Origin: Mortierella sp. BCC40632
Lineage: Eukaryota; Mortierellomycota; Mortierellomycetes; Mortierellales; Mortierellaceae
Assembly (NCBI GenBank): GCA_011634665.1
Contig: WAEK01000001.1
Location: forward strand, 3,434,501-3,498,500
Direction of reading: 5' to 3'
DNA: 64,000 nt
Part shown: piece after piece, positions 55,101-64,000 of the stretch
Layout of the letters: each line of letters begins with the position of its first letter
How positions within the stretch are numbered: position 1 is the first letter of the stretch
The notes under the pieces: model-generated
Databases searched by the model: none
Seen by the model: the letters and a program-made list of their open reading frames with translations, nothing else
Told to the model about the DNA's origin: nothing
Position numbers and translations under genes: made by a program

Positions 55101-56676
55101 TCTAGACCGATCAGATCTACGACGTTACATGCTTCCGAAACTGAGTAGGCTTTGGGTCTCTTACTTGGTCTGTAAACTGTGTTTGAACGCAGCTCCTTCA
55201 CCAGCTGAGTGATTTGCTTGTGTCTGTTTGTTAGGTCGATAAAACTCTTATGAGTTAGTCCACTTGGAAAACAGCCCTTGGCAACCATACTCGCTCCGCA
55301 GAAGTGATGCACGTTTTGTGATAAATCAAGAATACTTACGTTCGACTACCAACATAGATCTTAGGCAAACCAACGGCAGTGTACATTGACTCGGTGGAAT
55401 TACTGTTTTGAGGGGCTGCCGGTTTAGGCTTTACACTACTATCATGTTCATACTCGATTGACACTTTTTTTCGATGAACGCTTCCAGTGTTGATGGACGA
55501 TGAAGACTGGAAATCTGAGCCATCGTCACCATGTGTCAACTTTCCAGACAGCTCCGTTTCGCTTGAAGTGTTTGACTGTCCAGCTGTGGAGTTTCCAGTA
55601 CCTTGTTGAATAGTTGACACTTTTTCAGCATCATCCTTACTGCGACTAGAGGATGCTCCTGCTGTACATGCACAGCCTCCACATTGAGTAGGTATTGGTT
55701 TTGCATACTCAGACTTCATTCCTGTCCTGGAATTCATGCCAGTCGAAGATGATGCGACTGTTGAAGGTTGATGGGAGGGTCCTGGGCTCGTAGGTGGATT
55801 GATAAAATAGGGGGACTCTATAACCTCTTGCTTGACCGATCCGTTGTTTTCTTCCAAGTCCTTGAGATACTTTTTCCAGCTGCCTCGCATCTCCTCCTTT
55901 TCCGCCTCGAGCCACGCAAGCGCACCACAGAGTAATGCTAGCGATTTGCCAGATCCTGAATCGGATTGGAGAATATTTCAGAGTTGTCAGGACAGGAAAA
56001 TCCTGGGCAATACCAGCACGTTCGACGACGCCACCAAAAAAAAAAAAAAAAAAAAAAATGCGGACCAAAAAACAAATAAAATACAGGCAATGTACAGAAC
56101 CACACAGACGATCACACATACCAGTGGGACTCTCTAGCAAGGCATTCTCTTGTTTTTGCAGTGCTTCAACGATCTACGGTTGTACGATGTCGTGTTAAAT
56201 TCCGACTCTGCCCTCAGAGTCAAGGTCTTTTGATAACACCTAGAGAATCCCGTAGTATATACCTTGCTCATCATACTCTCCTGTGATTTGTAGGGTGCGA
56301 AGGGAAACCGAATCTTGACCTAGAAAGATACAAGGCTGAAATCAGTAAGAGAAACTATGAAGAAAAAAAATATATAGTAACACCTCAATGCACCCCTCCT
56401 CAAGGAGTTTATGAAGAGAGTGGGCTCGAAAATCATTACCCCTCCTGTTTCAAATTCGGTCGGCTTTGCCGCCACTCTTGTTGGAGGCTGCTGCTGCCGC
56501 TGGCCCTCCTCTCCTGAATTTGGTCTCTCCCGAATAAAGAACCCTGCTGATCTTTGACCATGGGTGTTATTGACAGAGCCATCCGGATCATTGGAGGATT
56601 CTGAATCTGAATCGTCACGAGCTCGGATGCCAAGCACTGTCTGCTTCTTGTCAAAGGTCCGAGAGCGTTTCCCCAT
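52171..56676 (-). CDS. FANCJ/BRIP1-like Fe-S DEAH helicase, about eleven exons
   Basis: XPD/RAD3-superfamily 5'-3' helicase, closest to FANCJ/BRIP1 rather than CHL1. Exons: 56676-56440, 56319-56263, 56173-56122, 55955-55340, 55223-about 55108, 55025-54807, 54679-54599, 54476-54283, 54158-54082, 53955-53192, 53108-52171; phases fit, about 1116 aa. Seen: Walker A SPTGSGKS (about 113-120); four Fe-S cysteines (about 371, 386, 395, 434) in HYC, DVC, NSC and ACPYF; DEAH (about 477-480); SGTLSPM (751-757); YRGKCSEGIDF (901-911); QAIGRCIRHR (1031-1040). LTSGTLSPMDSFASEL and SQVWAG match FANCJ closely. Expected role: G-quadruplex and crosslink repair. Insertions: about 200 residues after Walker A and about 75 before motif VI. 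The BRCA1-binding C-terminal tail of the human protein is absent. The junction at about 55026-55107 has a poor donor (GTCTAG) and is uncertain. Confidence 0.88.
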
Positions 56677-57213
56677 GGTTCTGGAATGAAAATGGGCAAA
56701 ATGACGAAAAGAAAAAGAATCATGAAAAATGGGCGAATCATATTTTCTGCTTATTGGCATGCCTATTACACGTGATTATTCGGTATCCAAAGGCGGATCA
56801 GGAAGTGGTTCCCCAGGGGGATAAAAAAGCCCTTTACTGTCACTTTTCACGATGAAAGAGACTACCCTAACCCTGAATTGATTGTGCAACCTAGCAACCA
56901 TGTATGATACCAAAGATCCACATTCAGATCAAGAATATCGGGCAGCGAAAAAAAAAAAAAAACCAAACCAAACCAAACCAAACCAAAACCAAAACCGTCA
57001 AATCGAGGAAGAATCCATGCTTATTTTTTGTCTACAAGCTAAATCCTAGACTCCAAGAGTAAAAGAGCGATAAACGAACGAAAATCAGGGTATTACTCAC
57101 GGAAAGTGCTTGGCGGTTGTCTCTTTGAATTATGTAACGCATATCCCAAGGGTCCAGTCCGTGCACGGACCAAAAGATGTGTTGTATCACTACGAACTTT
57201 TATTATTATGGGT
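56677..57213. other. FANCJ promoter / pantothenate synthetase 3' flank
   Basis: Contains the telomere-like box (56864), a poly-A (56949-56962) and AACCA repeats (56962-56998). No gene. Confidence 0.5.
56864..56874 (+). promoter_or_regulatory. Telomere-like ACCCTAACCCT box upstream of FANCJ
   Basis: ACCCTAACCCT read on the plus strand (AGGGTTAGGGT on the FANCJ coding strand), 188 bp before its ATG. Fungal Tbf1/telobox factors bind such repeats in promoters (established for yeasts); binding here is untested. An AAACC repeat lies next to it at about 56962-56998. Confidence 0.4.
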
Positions 57214-58101
57214 TTATAGTTCTTCGGTGTTGATGAGGACATTGTCAATCAGACGGGTCGTGCCCACATAGACAGCTCCTGAAAGGATCGCTGCCTGGCT
57301 CTTGCCCAAGATCTGGATCTCGCTCAAGGTTTCCACGTCCACAAGCGACAGATAGTCGAGCCTCACTTCAAAAGGCAGCCCCTTGGCCTTGACCTCCTGA
57401 GCAACCTTGTCGATAGTCTCATAGGCTGGCTTCAAGATCTCCTCGCGATCCTGCACTCCTCCATCTACAAATGTGCTCCTCGCTGTTGTGATGGCCTTGT
57501 AGAGAACAGTTGCGATCTCACGCATCTCAGGTGTCAAGTAACGGTTACGCGACGACATGGCGAGTCCATCCGCCTCGCGGCATGTAGGGACAGCACGCAT
57601 CACAATGGGTAGCAACAGATCCCGAATCATGGCTCGGACAACAACGCACTGCTGCGCATCCTTCTGACCAAAGTAGGTACGCTCTGGCTGAACAATATTG
57701 AAGAGCTTGGTCACCACCGTGGCCACACCGCGGAAGAAATGAGGGCGAGGAATACCTTCCATCTGGTGCGAGAGACCCTGGACCTCGACAAACGCTCCAC
57801 GCTGCTGTGTCCGATCAAGTGTGATTCCTGTGGGATACATTTCGCTGACTTTGGGCAATAGTACGGCCGCGCAAGCTCCAGACTTGGTCAGAGAGGCATA
57901 GTCCGTATCAAAGGTGCGAGGATATTGGTCCAGGTCCTCGTGGGGCGCAAACTGGGCTGGATTCACGAAAATGGAAACCACCACTGCATCGCATTCCTCT
58001 CGGGCTCTCTTGACTAGAAGGTTGATGCAGCAGGCGACGCGTTTGTTAGCCAACCAGTAGTCCCACCCTTAGTAAACTAGCGAGTATCACAAGCTCATGC
58101 T

Positions 58102-58143
<42 letters not shown>

Positions 58144-58770
58144 CTTACTGAGGCTAATATGACCGTCATGAAGGGCACCCATAGTAGGTACAAATCCGAC
58201 CACCTTGCCTTGTCGGCTCATCTCCTTACGCCATTGGCGGAATTCGTCGATCTTGTCAAAAACAGGGATATCTCCACCTGCTTTTCCCACCCACCCAATT
58301 GCAGAGTTATTGTCACACCAGGAGAAGAAGAAACGTGAGGAATCAGTAATTGAGCCTCGAAGATTATATCGACTAAAAGCTTTGACTGCCTAACAAGGGT
58401 CCAGCATTCAAGCATTAAGAGAGAGCTGCAAAAGTCACTTGCCTGCAGGAGTGGCGGAAGTGCTTGCCATGGTAGTCGAATCAGAAGAGAGTGTGGAAAA
58501 GGGAGCTGCTACAGCACAAGAACGAGAAGAGTGTCGCTGAACTAGATGAGGCGCGGCGAGAATAGGAAGCAGATGAGAGCGAGTCTTTGAAGACTGAAGG
58601 CTATTTGAGAAAAGTGATGTCTTGGGCGTTCTTTTCGCCAATGGCGCGAGTGAGGTAGTCATTGTCCTCGAACAGGTGGCAATGTCGATCCTTGAGCATT
58701 TGCCCCATTGAGAACTGCTCGCTCCACGACATGTCGAGTGGATGGCGCGGATGGTGCTGGCCTGGAACAT
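57214..58770 (-). CDS. Pantothenate synthetase (pantoate-beta-alanine ligase), three exons
   Basis: Joins pantoate and beta-alanine using ATP in pantothenate/CoA synthesis (yeast PAN6, bacterial PanC). Exons 58770-58443, 58277-58149, 58013-57214; phases fit, giving 418 aa. The first intron begins with GC (CAG|GCAAGT), a standard GC-AG type. The catalytic domain (about 113-418) shows PTMGALHDGH (about 140-149), the HIGH-type nucleotide-binding motif; VVVSIFVNPAQF; EGIPRPHFFRGVATVV (pantoate/ATP loop); YFGQKDAQQ; and MSSRNRYL, the KMSKS-like loop. The first about 105 residues are rich in Arg, Ser and Thr with almost no acid, as in mitochondrial presequences; a second Met (MASTSATPAG) lies just before the enzyme domain. 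Intron 2 contains 40 A on the coding strand, directly after its donor. Confidence 0.93.
58104..58143. repeat. 40-nt poly-T in pantothenate synthetase intron 2
   Basis: On the coding strand the intron reads GTAAGA and then runs straight into 40 A. Confidence 0.95.
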
Positions 58771-59325
58771 GGTAGATAGCTGCTTCTTTTCTTTTTTTTT
58801 TTTTTTGCGATGAGGCAAAGAAGCAAAGAAGAAAAAGAAGGACAATCGCGGTCCCCGGCAGGTTACCTTTTTATGTCTTGCAGAGTACAGGTGGAACTGA
58901 TCTGAGATCCAGAGATCAGAATAGGGCGGGCGCGGGTATGAGAGGGCCCCTCTTCTTTTGCTCATCAAATACGCAACTGAGCCACGTTCTTGAATTGCCT
59001 CCACTCCTTCCGATGGGCTGATGGCATGTCTTGCCTTGCCCATCACCATTGTTTACCGCTCATTATTCCCACGCAATAGTCGAATGACCAAAGTAAAAAC
59101 AGTGCGAGAAGGAACGCTCACTGTTCTTTAATAAATCAAATGTGTGAGGGGAGATTGAGAAAGAGAAGGAAGTTTTTTTTTTCATTCTACATGGCTGTTC
59201 ATGTTGCTCATGTCGCCGCCGAACCCTCTAGCATACAAAGCTGCCTTACACCTCTCACAGCTCCACATGAGGAGAGGGCGCAATAGTTGTATTTTCACAG
59301 GTAAGGAATCCTGAGTAAAACCGTC
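58771..59325. other. Pantothenate synthetase promoter / V-ATPase G 3' flank
   Basis: A short T run at 58791-58806; otherwise nothing seen. Confidence 0.5.
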
Positions 59326-60246
59326 TTAGTTGGCGCCGAGACGTGCATTGGGGTGGATCTTGGGCTCGACATTGTAGACTGTCTCAAGAAGCTTCTCAAG
59401 GACAGCACCACGGTTTTTGGCAAAAGCAGCCTCAATTTCAACGCGCTTCTGCTCTGTCTCGACCTCAACACGTTGGGATATTTGATCAGACGATCCAGCG
59501 TGCTAACAAGATGTGAGAGGGAGAGGGGGGCAATGAGTATTTCGCACACGTCAACGATAGGTCGTCTGTCAGGTCATGTCCATGTGGAACAAAAAAAGGT
59601 ATGGTGTCCCGTGCCATGACGATAGCTCAGGGGTGAGTGCGAAAGCACAGAATAGTTCTCCCTGATCTCCCCAAGTCGACAGAAAACAAGTGCGGCTCAA
59701 ATAAAGAAACTCCATGTAGGCTCCTGTATTGTTGTAGCAAAGAATCCCTGCACAGATGGCCACAGAGTAGAGAAAGTTGGGATTACCTCCTGTTCAAAGC
59801 TCTTGAAAGCCTCGTTCTTGTCAGCCTTCAGCTCATCAATCTCCTTGGCAGCTTCTGCGCGTGCCTCCTTCAGTCTCTGGACACGGTCTGGTCAACGTTT
59901 CAATAAAAGCAATCAGAGTAGAAGTTCATCAGAGGTTAGTAAAGGGGTGCCTTCTGTGTCATTAGTCAGACAATGACGGAAACGTCGCCAAGGGCATCAT
60001 TGAGCCTGACGACACGACAATGTCCTTTTCTCAGCTCAAACAGACGTCATACATTGGCGAGCCTTCTGAACAATCCTGGAAGCTTCCTTCTCTGCCTCGA
60101 GAAGTCTCTGAATTCCTGATGTGTTTGAAGCAGCCTAGGGCGAGAAAGAGGATTAGAAGAAAGTAAAGTCTAGTAAGCGGCTAATACATGGAAGAGGCCA
60201 TGTGTGTTGCTGAGTCGCGTATTCCTGAGTCATGAGCGTTTACCAT
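59326..60246 (-). CDS. VMA10: V-ATPase subunit G, four exons
   Basis: Peripheral-stalk subunit of the vacuolar H+-ATPase. Exons 60246-60244 (the ATG alone), 60134-60053, 59887-59787, 59502-59326; phases fit, giving 120 aa, close to the usual 114-118. Seen: GIQRLLEAEKEASRIVQKAR, then QYRVQRLKEARAEAAKEI (the highly conserved G-subunit start), continuous heptads, and the C-terminal VEVETEQKRVEIEAAF and VEPKIHPNARLGAN. The lone-ATG first exon relies on AATG|GTAAAC and acceptor CCCTAG|GCTGCT; the second residue onward is certain. No transmembrane segment, as expected. Confidence 0.92.
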
Positions 60247-61369
60247 TCTGGACGGTGTGAGTAGAAAAAAAGGAAGTTTTTTTTTTTTTTGCAAGGGGTT
60301 GGGCTTTAAAAATGTATTCTTCTTGTGTTGGTAAAATGGCAGGACAAGTTGAGACCGATGGATGGATGTCAAAAGACTTGCTGCACAAGGTCAAGCAGAA
60401 AGGGTGGTGCCTTTCAGTCTTGTCCCATCGCAGGGCGTCTACTTTCCCCTTCAAAAAAAAAATGTACGTCACAGAAGAAATTTTGTGGATGGGTGTTGAA
60501 CTTGTAACTGAACAGACTTCTTGAGCCCAGAGTCGTCGCCTACTTTGTTACCACCTTCTCCCTTGAAACTGCTGTCGGACTCGCGATTTTACTATGAGGA
60601 TATGTTGAGGCCAGGAAATCATGCCGCCCGCTTCAGCAGATCAATCAGGAGTAGAAAACTTCCTATTTCAGAGTCGATGAAGGACATTGGACCTAATGAC
60701 AGTAGGTGTTCAAGATAATCCCGTTAAAAACATTTCGCTGGCTCCATTCCTCATGGTATCATCACTAGAAGAGCTTTCTCGCACTCGAATTTGAATCAAG
60801 ATAGAGCTTTTGGCCAGCACAATGATCGTCCGAGGATGGTGCGCTTTATATATCTCACTCCAACTGGGTTACTCGGCCTGCATGCACTTCAAGCTATTTG
60901 ATTCTTCAACCCCTACACTCCTCAAGGTCTTGTAAAAATTATTGGAATTTAAGTGAGTGGAATGTTGTCTTGAACAAGACGGGCCCAATCCCCCCAACTC
61001 CTGTATCAATACCGCACACACCGTAACCTGGCAGGCAGGGAACCTAGCTACAGAACATCATGTCAATTGAAGATGCATAAGACTGGACTGGTTCTAGATA
61101 TCAAGAGCAGTCTGTAGTACCATGGAAAGGATGGTGGAGACAAGAAAATATACCTGGGGCTCTGGACTCGTCTGAAGTAAGCTGGTCTGAACTCTGAAGC
61201 AGAGGGTCGTGCTGCAAGTTCCAGCACGACCCTCTGCTCTGAAGTACCGCCGTTGCGAAGTTGGCTGATATAATTAAGGGGTTAGCCTGCCCACCAACAA
61301 GCTTAATTGTGCTCAACGGCCACAACTCGATCGATCCTCCTTCTTCCTTTTTGACGCCAGTATTTCACT
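60247..61369. other. Divergent region between V-ATPase G and uL3
   Basis: Contains the 17-bp hairpin. Chance ORFs only. Confidence 0.5.
61198..61238. repeat. Perfect 17-bp inverted repeat (hairpin) with 7-nt loop
   Basis: Left arm AGCAGAGGGTCGTGCTG (61198-61214), loop 61215-61221, right arm CAGCACGACCCTCTGCT (61222-61238), without mismatch. CTCTGAAG occurs directly outside or overlapping both ends (61192-61199 and 61237-61244). It lies 132 bp before the putative uL3 start and about 950 bp beyond the V-ATPase G start, between divergent genes. Confidence 0.85.
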
Positions 61370-62996
61370 ATGGTACCGTCAATACGAACCACATCCATCC
61401 GTTTATCTGTCTATGCATCCATCCATCCGTGCACGCATACTTCTGTCTGCATGGTTCTCCTGACCTCCCCCTCGTCACTGCACTGCGTCCCGGCAACCCA
61501 CCTCTATCCTATACACACTTGCCCCAGCTAGCACCAGCACTGGTTTTGGCTTTCGTCCAATCGACTCTTTCGACCCCAACCCACCATCAATATCACTCTT
61601 CTCAACAGCATTATCCCTGATGGATTCCTATCCAAACATCCCATTCTGAGGATTGCTTCATTACCTCGACTTTCGCTCAACTGCACCCTTTGCCTGCTAC
61701 CATTCGACCTGTGCCACTACCCAATCAGAAGCATCTCAAGCCGACACCCCCTGAGACCCCATCCATGCAACCCATATCAATAACTCTTGACCCTAACTCT
61801 CTGTTTCCCCCGGATCTCTTTTTTTTTTTCTATAGTCTCACCGCAAATTTGAGAGACCACGCCACGGTTCCCTTGGGTTCTTGCCCCGCAAGCGCGCTGC
61901 TCGCCACCGTGGAAAGGCTAAGTCCTTCCCCAAGGACGATGCCTCCAAGCCCGTCCACTTGACCGCCTTCATGGGCTACAAGGCCGGTATGACCCACGTC
62001 GTCCGTGACTTGGACCGCCCTGGCTCCAAGATGAACAAGAAGGAGATCGTCGAGGCCGTCACCATCATTGAGACTCCCCCTATGGTCGTTGTTGGTGTTG
62101 TTGGTTACGTCGAGACCCCTCGTGGCCTCCGCTCCTTGACCACCGTCTGGGCTGAGCACTTGTCTGAGGAGCTCAGACGCCGCTTCTACAAGAACTGGTA
62201 CCGCTCCAAGAAAAAGGCCTTCACCAAGTATGCCAAGCAGCACGCCAACGGTGCCAAGCCTATCCTCCGCGAGCTTGAGCGCATTAAGAAGTACTGCTCG
62301 GTCGTTCGTGTCATTGCCCATACCCAGGTCCGCAAGGTCAAGATTGGCCAGAAGAAGGCCCATGTCATGGAGGTTCAGCTCAACGGTGGTTCGGTCGCTG
62401 ATAAGGTCAACTGGGCATACGAGCACTTTGAGAAGACTGTCGATGTCAAGTCGGTTCTGGAGCAGGATGAGATGATTGATGTTATTGCCGTCACCAAGGG
62501 TCACGGTTTTGAGGGTGTCACTCACCGTTGGGGCACCAAGAAGCTCCCCCGTAAGACCCACAAGGGTCTTCGCAAGGTTGCTTGTATCGGAGCCTGGCAT
62601 CCTTCCCGTGTCATGTTCTCAGTTCCTCGTGCTGGTCAGAACGGTTACCACCACCGTACTGAGGTCAACAAGAAGATCTACCGCATTGGAAAGGGTGATG
62701 ACAAGTCTAACGCCAAGACTGAGTATGACTTGACCGAGAAGGCCATCACCCCCATGGGTGGCTTCCCCCACTACGGTATCGTCAACGAGGACTTTGTCAT
62801 GATCAAGGGCTGCTGCGCTGGTACCAAGAAGCGTGTTGTCACTCTTCGCAAGTCTCTCTTGGTCCACACCAAGCGTGTTGCCTTGGAGAACGTCCAGCTC
62901 AAGTTCATCGATACCTCCTCCAAGTTCGGCCACGGTCGCTTCCAGACCCGCGAGGAGCGCCAGCAGTTCATGGGCACCTTGAAGAAGGACCTTTAA
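61370..62996 (+). CDS. RPL3: 60S ribosomal protein uL3
   Basis: Large-subunit protein near the peptidyl-transferase centre. The main exon 61836-62996 follows a TTTTTCTATAG acceptor and encodes [20 protein letters not shown] onward to the stop, so only the start Met is missing from it. I place it at ATG|GTACCG (61370-61372), giving 387 aa, the same length as yeast Rpl3; another ATG|GTTCTC lies at about 61452, so the first exon is uncertain (intron about 380-460 nt). Seen: [56 protein letters not shown] (in pieces) and [11 protein letters not shown], containing the conserved basic loop and the modified-His region. Codons are strongly C-ending, as in highly expressed genes. Confidence 0.95.
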
Positions 62997-63610
62997 GCCA
63001 TGCCATTGACTTTTACCATGAGACATGTATCATTAGAATAAAAAAAATAATCAAAAAGATTTTCTTTCTTTTTTGTTGAGTATTTGCTTGGGTCTTTTAG
63101 TACCAAACTCCAATAGCATTTCCGGAGTCTTTTAATGCAATATATATGTGCGGATCAAATTGATCGTCCTTGGTTCTTAGAGGTCAACCACTAAAAGAAC
63201 CTACATGGAATGGCTTGACTTGCTTTCTGTTCCTGCCTCAGTTGGTAGAGGACTCAGAGATTATATACAAGAGAGTAGCAAGAGACGAGCTTTAATGTTG
63301 ACATCTTTGATGACTAATCTCCAAAGAATAGCGTTGGTAATAGCTTTGGTAGATTACGGTACGCCCGATGTCAATCTTTGTACATTGAAATGTTCCGTAA
63401 GAGCCCCACCACTAATTGAAGTCCTTCGAAGCCTCTAGTTGGTCCACAGTTTTTTTTTTTTTTTTTTGCCTTATCACATATTATCCGCGATGAGGTACCC
63501 GCTTGCCGCTCCTGAGGTTCAAACAAAAATAAACGTGGTTAGTTGAAGGAGAAAAAAAAACAAGTAAAAGAAAGTTACCTTGAGCAATATCGCCAATAAA
63601 ACAAATCCAT
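62997..63610. other. Intergenic after uL3
   Basis: 3' flank of uL3 with AATAAAAAAAATAA at about 63036 (polyadenylation-like), then unique sequence and a T run at 63450-63467. A 77-codon ORF at 63205 is not supported. Confidence 0.45.
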
Positions 63611-64000
63611 TTACCTCTTACTGCCAGCTCCACCGTAGGACATACGCTCAAGTTCGTCGATAAACTCTGGACTCTGGAACACGAGCGGCTCGCCCATTTC
63701 ATAATCCATAGAATGTGCTCCGGGACCAAGACCTCCAGGGTACTTGCGATGCTTTCCTGATCCTGTCCCAGTACTTTCTTTCTTGACTTTCTCAAGCTCC
63801 TTTTCATATGCCTCCTTGGCCTCCTTCTCCTTTCTGGCATTTTCTAGGACCTGATCCATCTTGAAAGTGAGTGCCTGTAGCAAGGTCTCTGATGTGTTTG
63901 TCCTAAGATCCGCAAAAAAAAAAAAAAAAAAAAAAAAAATCATGAATGTCACTAAGAACTGTGCTTTCCTTGCAACAAGACCCTCATAGTGAAGAAGCTA
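63611..64000 (-). CDS. 3' part of an unrecognised gene, cut by the window edge
   Basis: The clearest exon is about 63611-63902, after a GGATCTTAG acceptor. It encodes ETLLQALTFKMDQVLENARK, then a charged helix (EKELEKVKKE), a Gly/Pro-rich YPGGLGPGAHSMDYEMGEPL, and ends FIDELERMSYGGAGSKR. An earlier exon appears in 63950-64000 (HYEGLVARKAQFL, then GT), separated by an intron with a 24-nt homopolymer, but the phase of that junction does not resolve. The stop (TAA) could also be skipped by a GTAAAT donor. Family not recognised. Confidence 0.4.

Noticed and set aside
52171..56676. CHL1/DDX11 assignment for the Fe-S helicase
   Set aside because: The SGTLSPMDSFASEL, QVWAG and CMELLETNSC blocks fit FANCJ better.
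61830..62600. 256-codon minus-strand ORF opposite uL3 (and another at 62619-63026)
   Set aside because: Shadow frames produced by the strong C-ending codon bias of the ribosomal protein gene; no family features.
1..64000. CRISPR array, biosynthetic gene cluster or prokaryotic operon
   Set aside because: No spaced direct repeats; genes are unrelated, intron-bearing and on both strands. No PKS, NRPS or terpene synthase genes.

Overview
This window is nuclear DNA of a filamentous, probably early-diverging fungus. I recognise 14 protein-coding genes, one unrecognised gene cut by the right edge, and one transposon relic. Short spliceosomal introns (mostly 55-430 nt, GTAAGT/GTATGT...YAG), a neutral trehalase, a GPI-anchored copper-only SOD, a Kre9/Knh1-type cell-wall protein and Kex2-type sites say fungus. 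A FANCJ/BRIP1-like helicase, a piggyBac relic and many homopolymer and (GA)n tracts in introns and 5' flanks suggest a Mucoromycota/Mortierellomycota-like lineage; that placement is inference. Exon structures come from reading splice sites and checking that phase is kept across every junction. The weak junctions are flagged.

Layout. 0.3-8.3 kb, minus: six-exon neutral trehalase, then an eight-exon SLC41/MgtE-type Mg2+ transporter with a long cytosolic N-terminus. 8.3-10.9 kb: GA-rich spacer. 10.9-12.6 kb, plus: an orphan 563-aa protein. 14.3-16.0 kb, minus: a poly-Q/coiled-coil orphan. 17.6-18.5 kb, plus: C1D/LRP1 exosome cofactor. 19.4-20.4 kb, minus: GPI-anchored Cu-only SOD. 23.05-23.86 kb, plus: a secreted precursor with repeated dibasic sites, ending 34 bp from the stop of a convergent PXB-PX-DUF3818 lipid-binding protein (23.9-28.0 kb, minus). 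30.9-33.7 kb, plus: eight-exon DHA2-type MFS exporter. 36.55-37.1 kb, plus: GPI-anchored Kre9/Knh1-family protein. 37.6-38.8 kb, minus: dead piggyBac transposase. 39.9-46.5 kb, plus: BRR2 spliceosomal helicase in one uninterrupted reading frame. 49.35-51.25 kb, plus: membrane protein with a split RING-H2. 52.2-56.7 kb, minus: FANCJ-like helicase. 57.2-58.8 kb, minus: pantothenate synthetase with a GC-AG intron. 59.3-60.25 kb, minus: V-ATPase subunit G. 61.4-63.0 kb, plus: ribosomal protein uL3. 63.6 kb to the edge, minus: 3' end of an unknown gene.

There is no operon or obvious biosynthetic cluster. Most genes are housekeeping (splicing, ribosome, vacuolar ATPase, RNA exosome, DNA repair, pantothenate synthesis). 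They are mixed with a surface/secreted set: SOD, Kre9-like protein and the Kex2-type precursor. The parts most worth a second look are the Kex2-type precursor, the RING protein whose last Cys pair is displaced by about 186 residues, the two lineage orphans, the 17-bp perfect hairpin near the uL3 start, and the long homopolymers inside introns.
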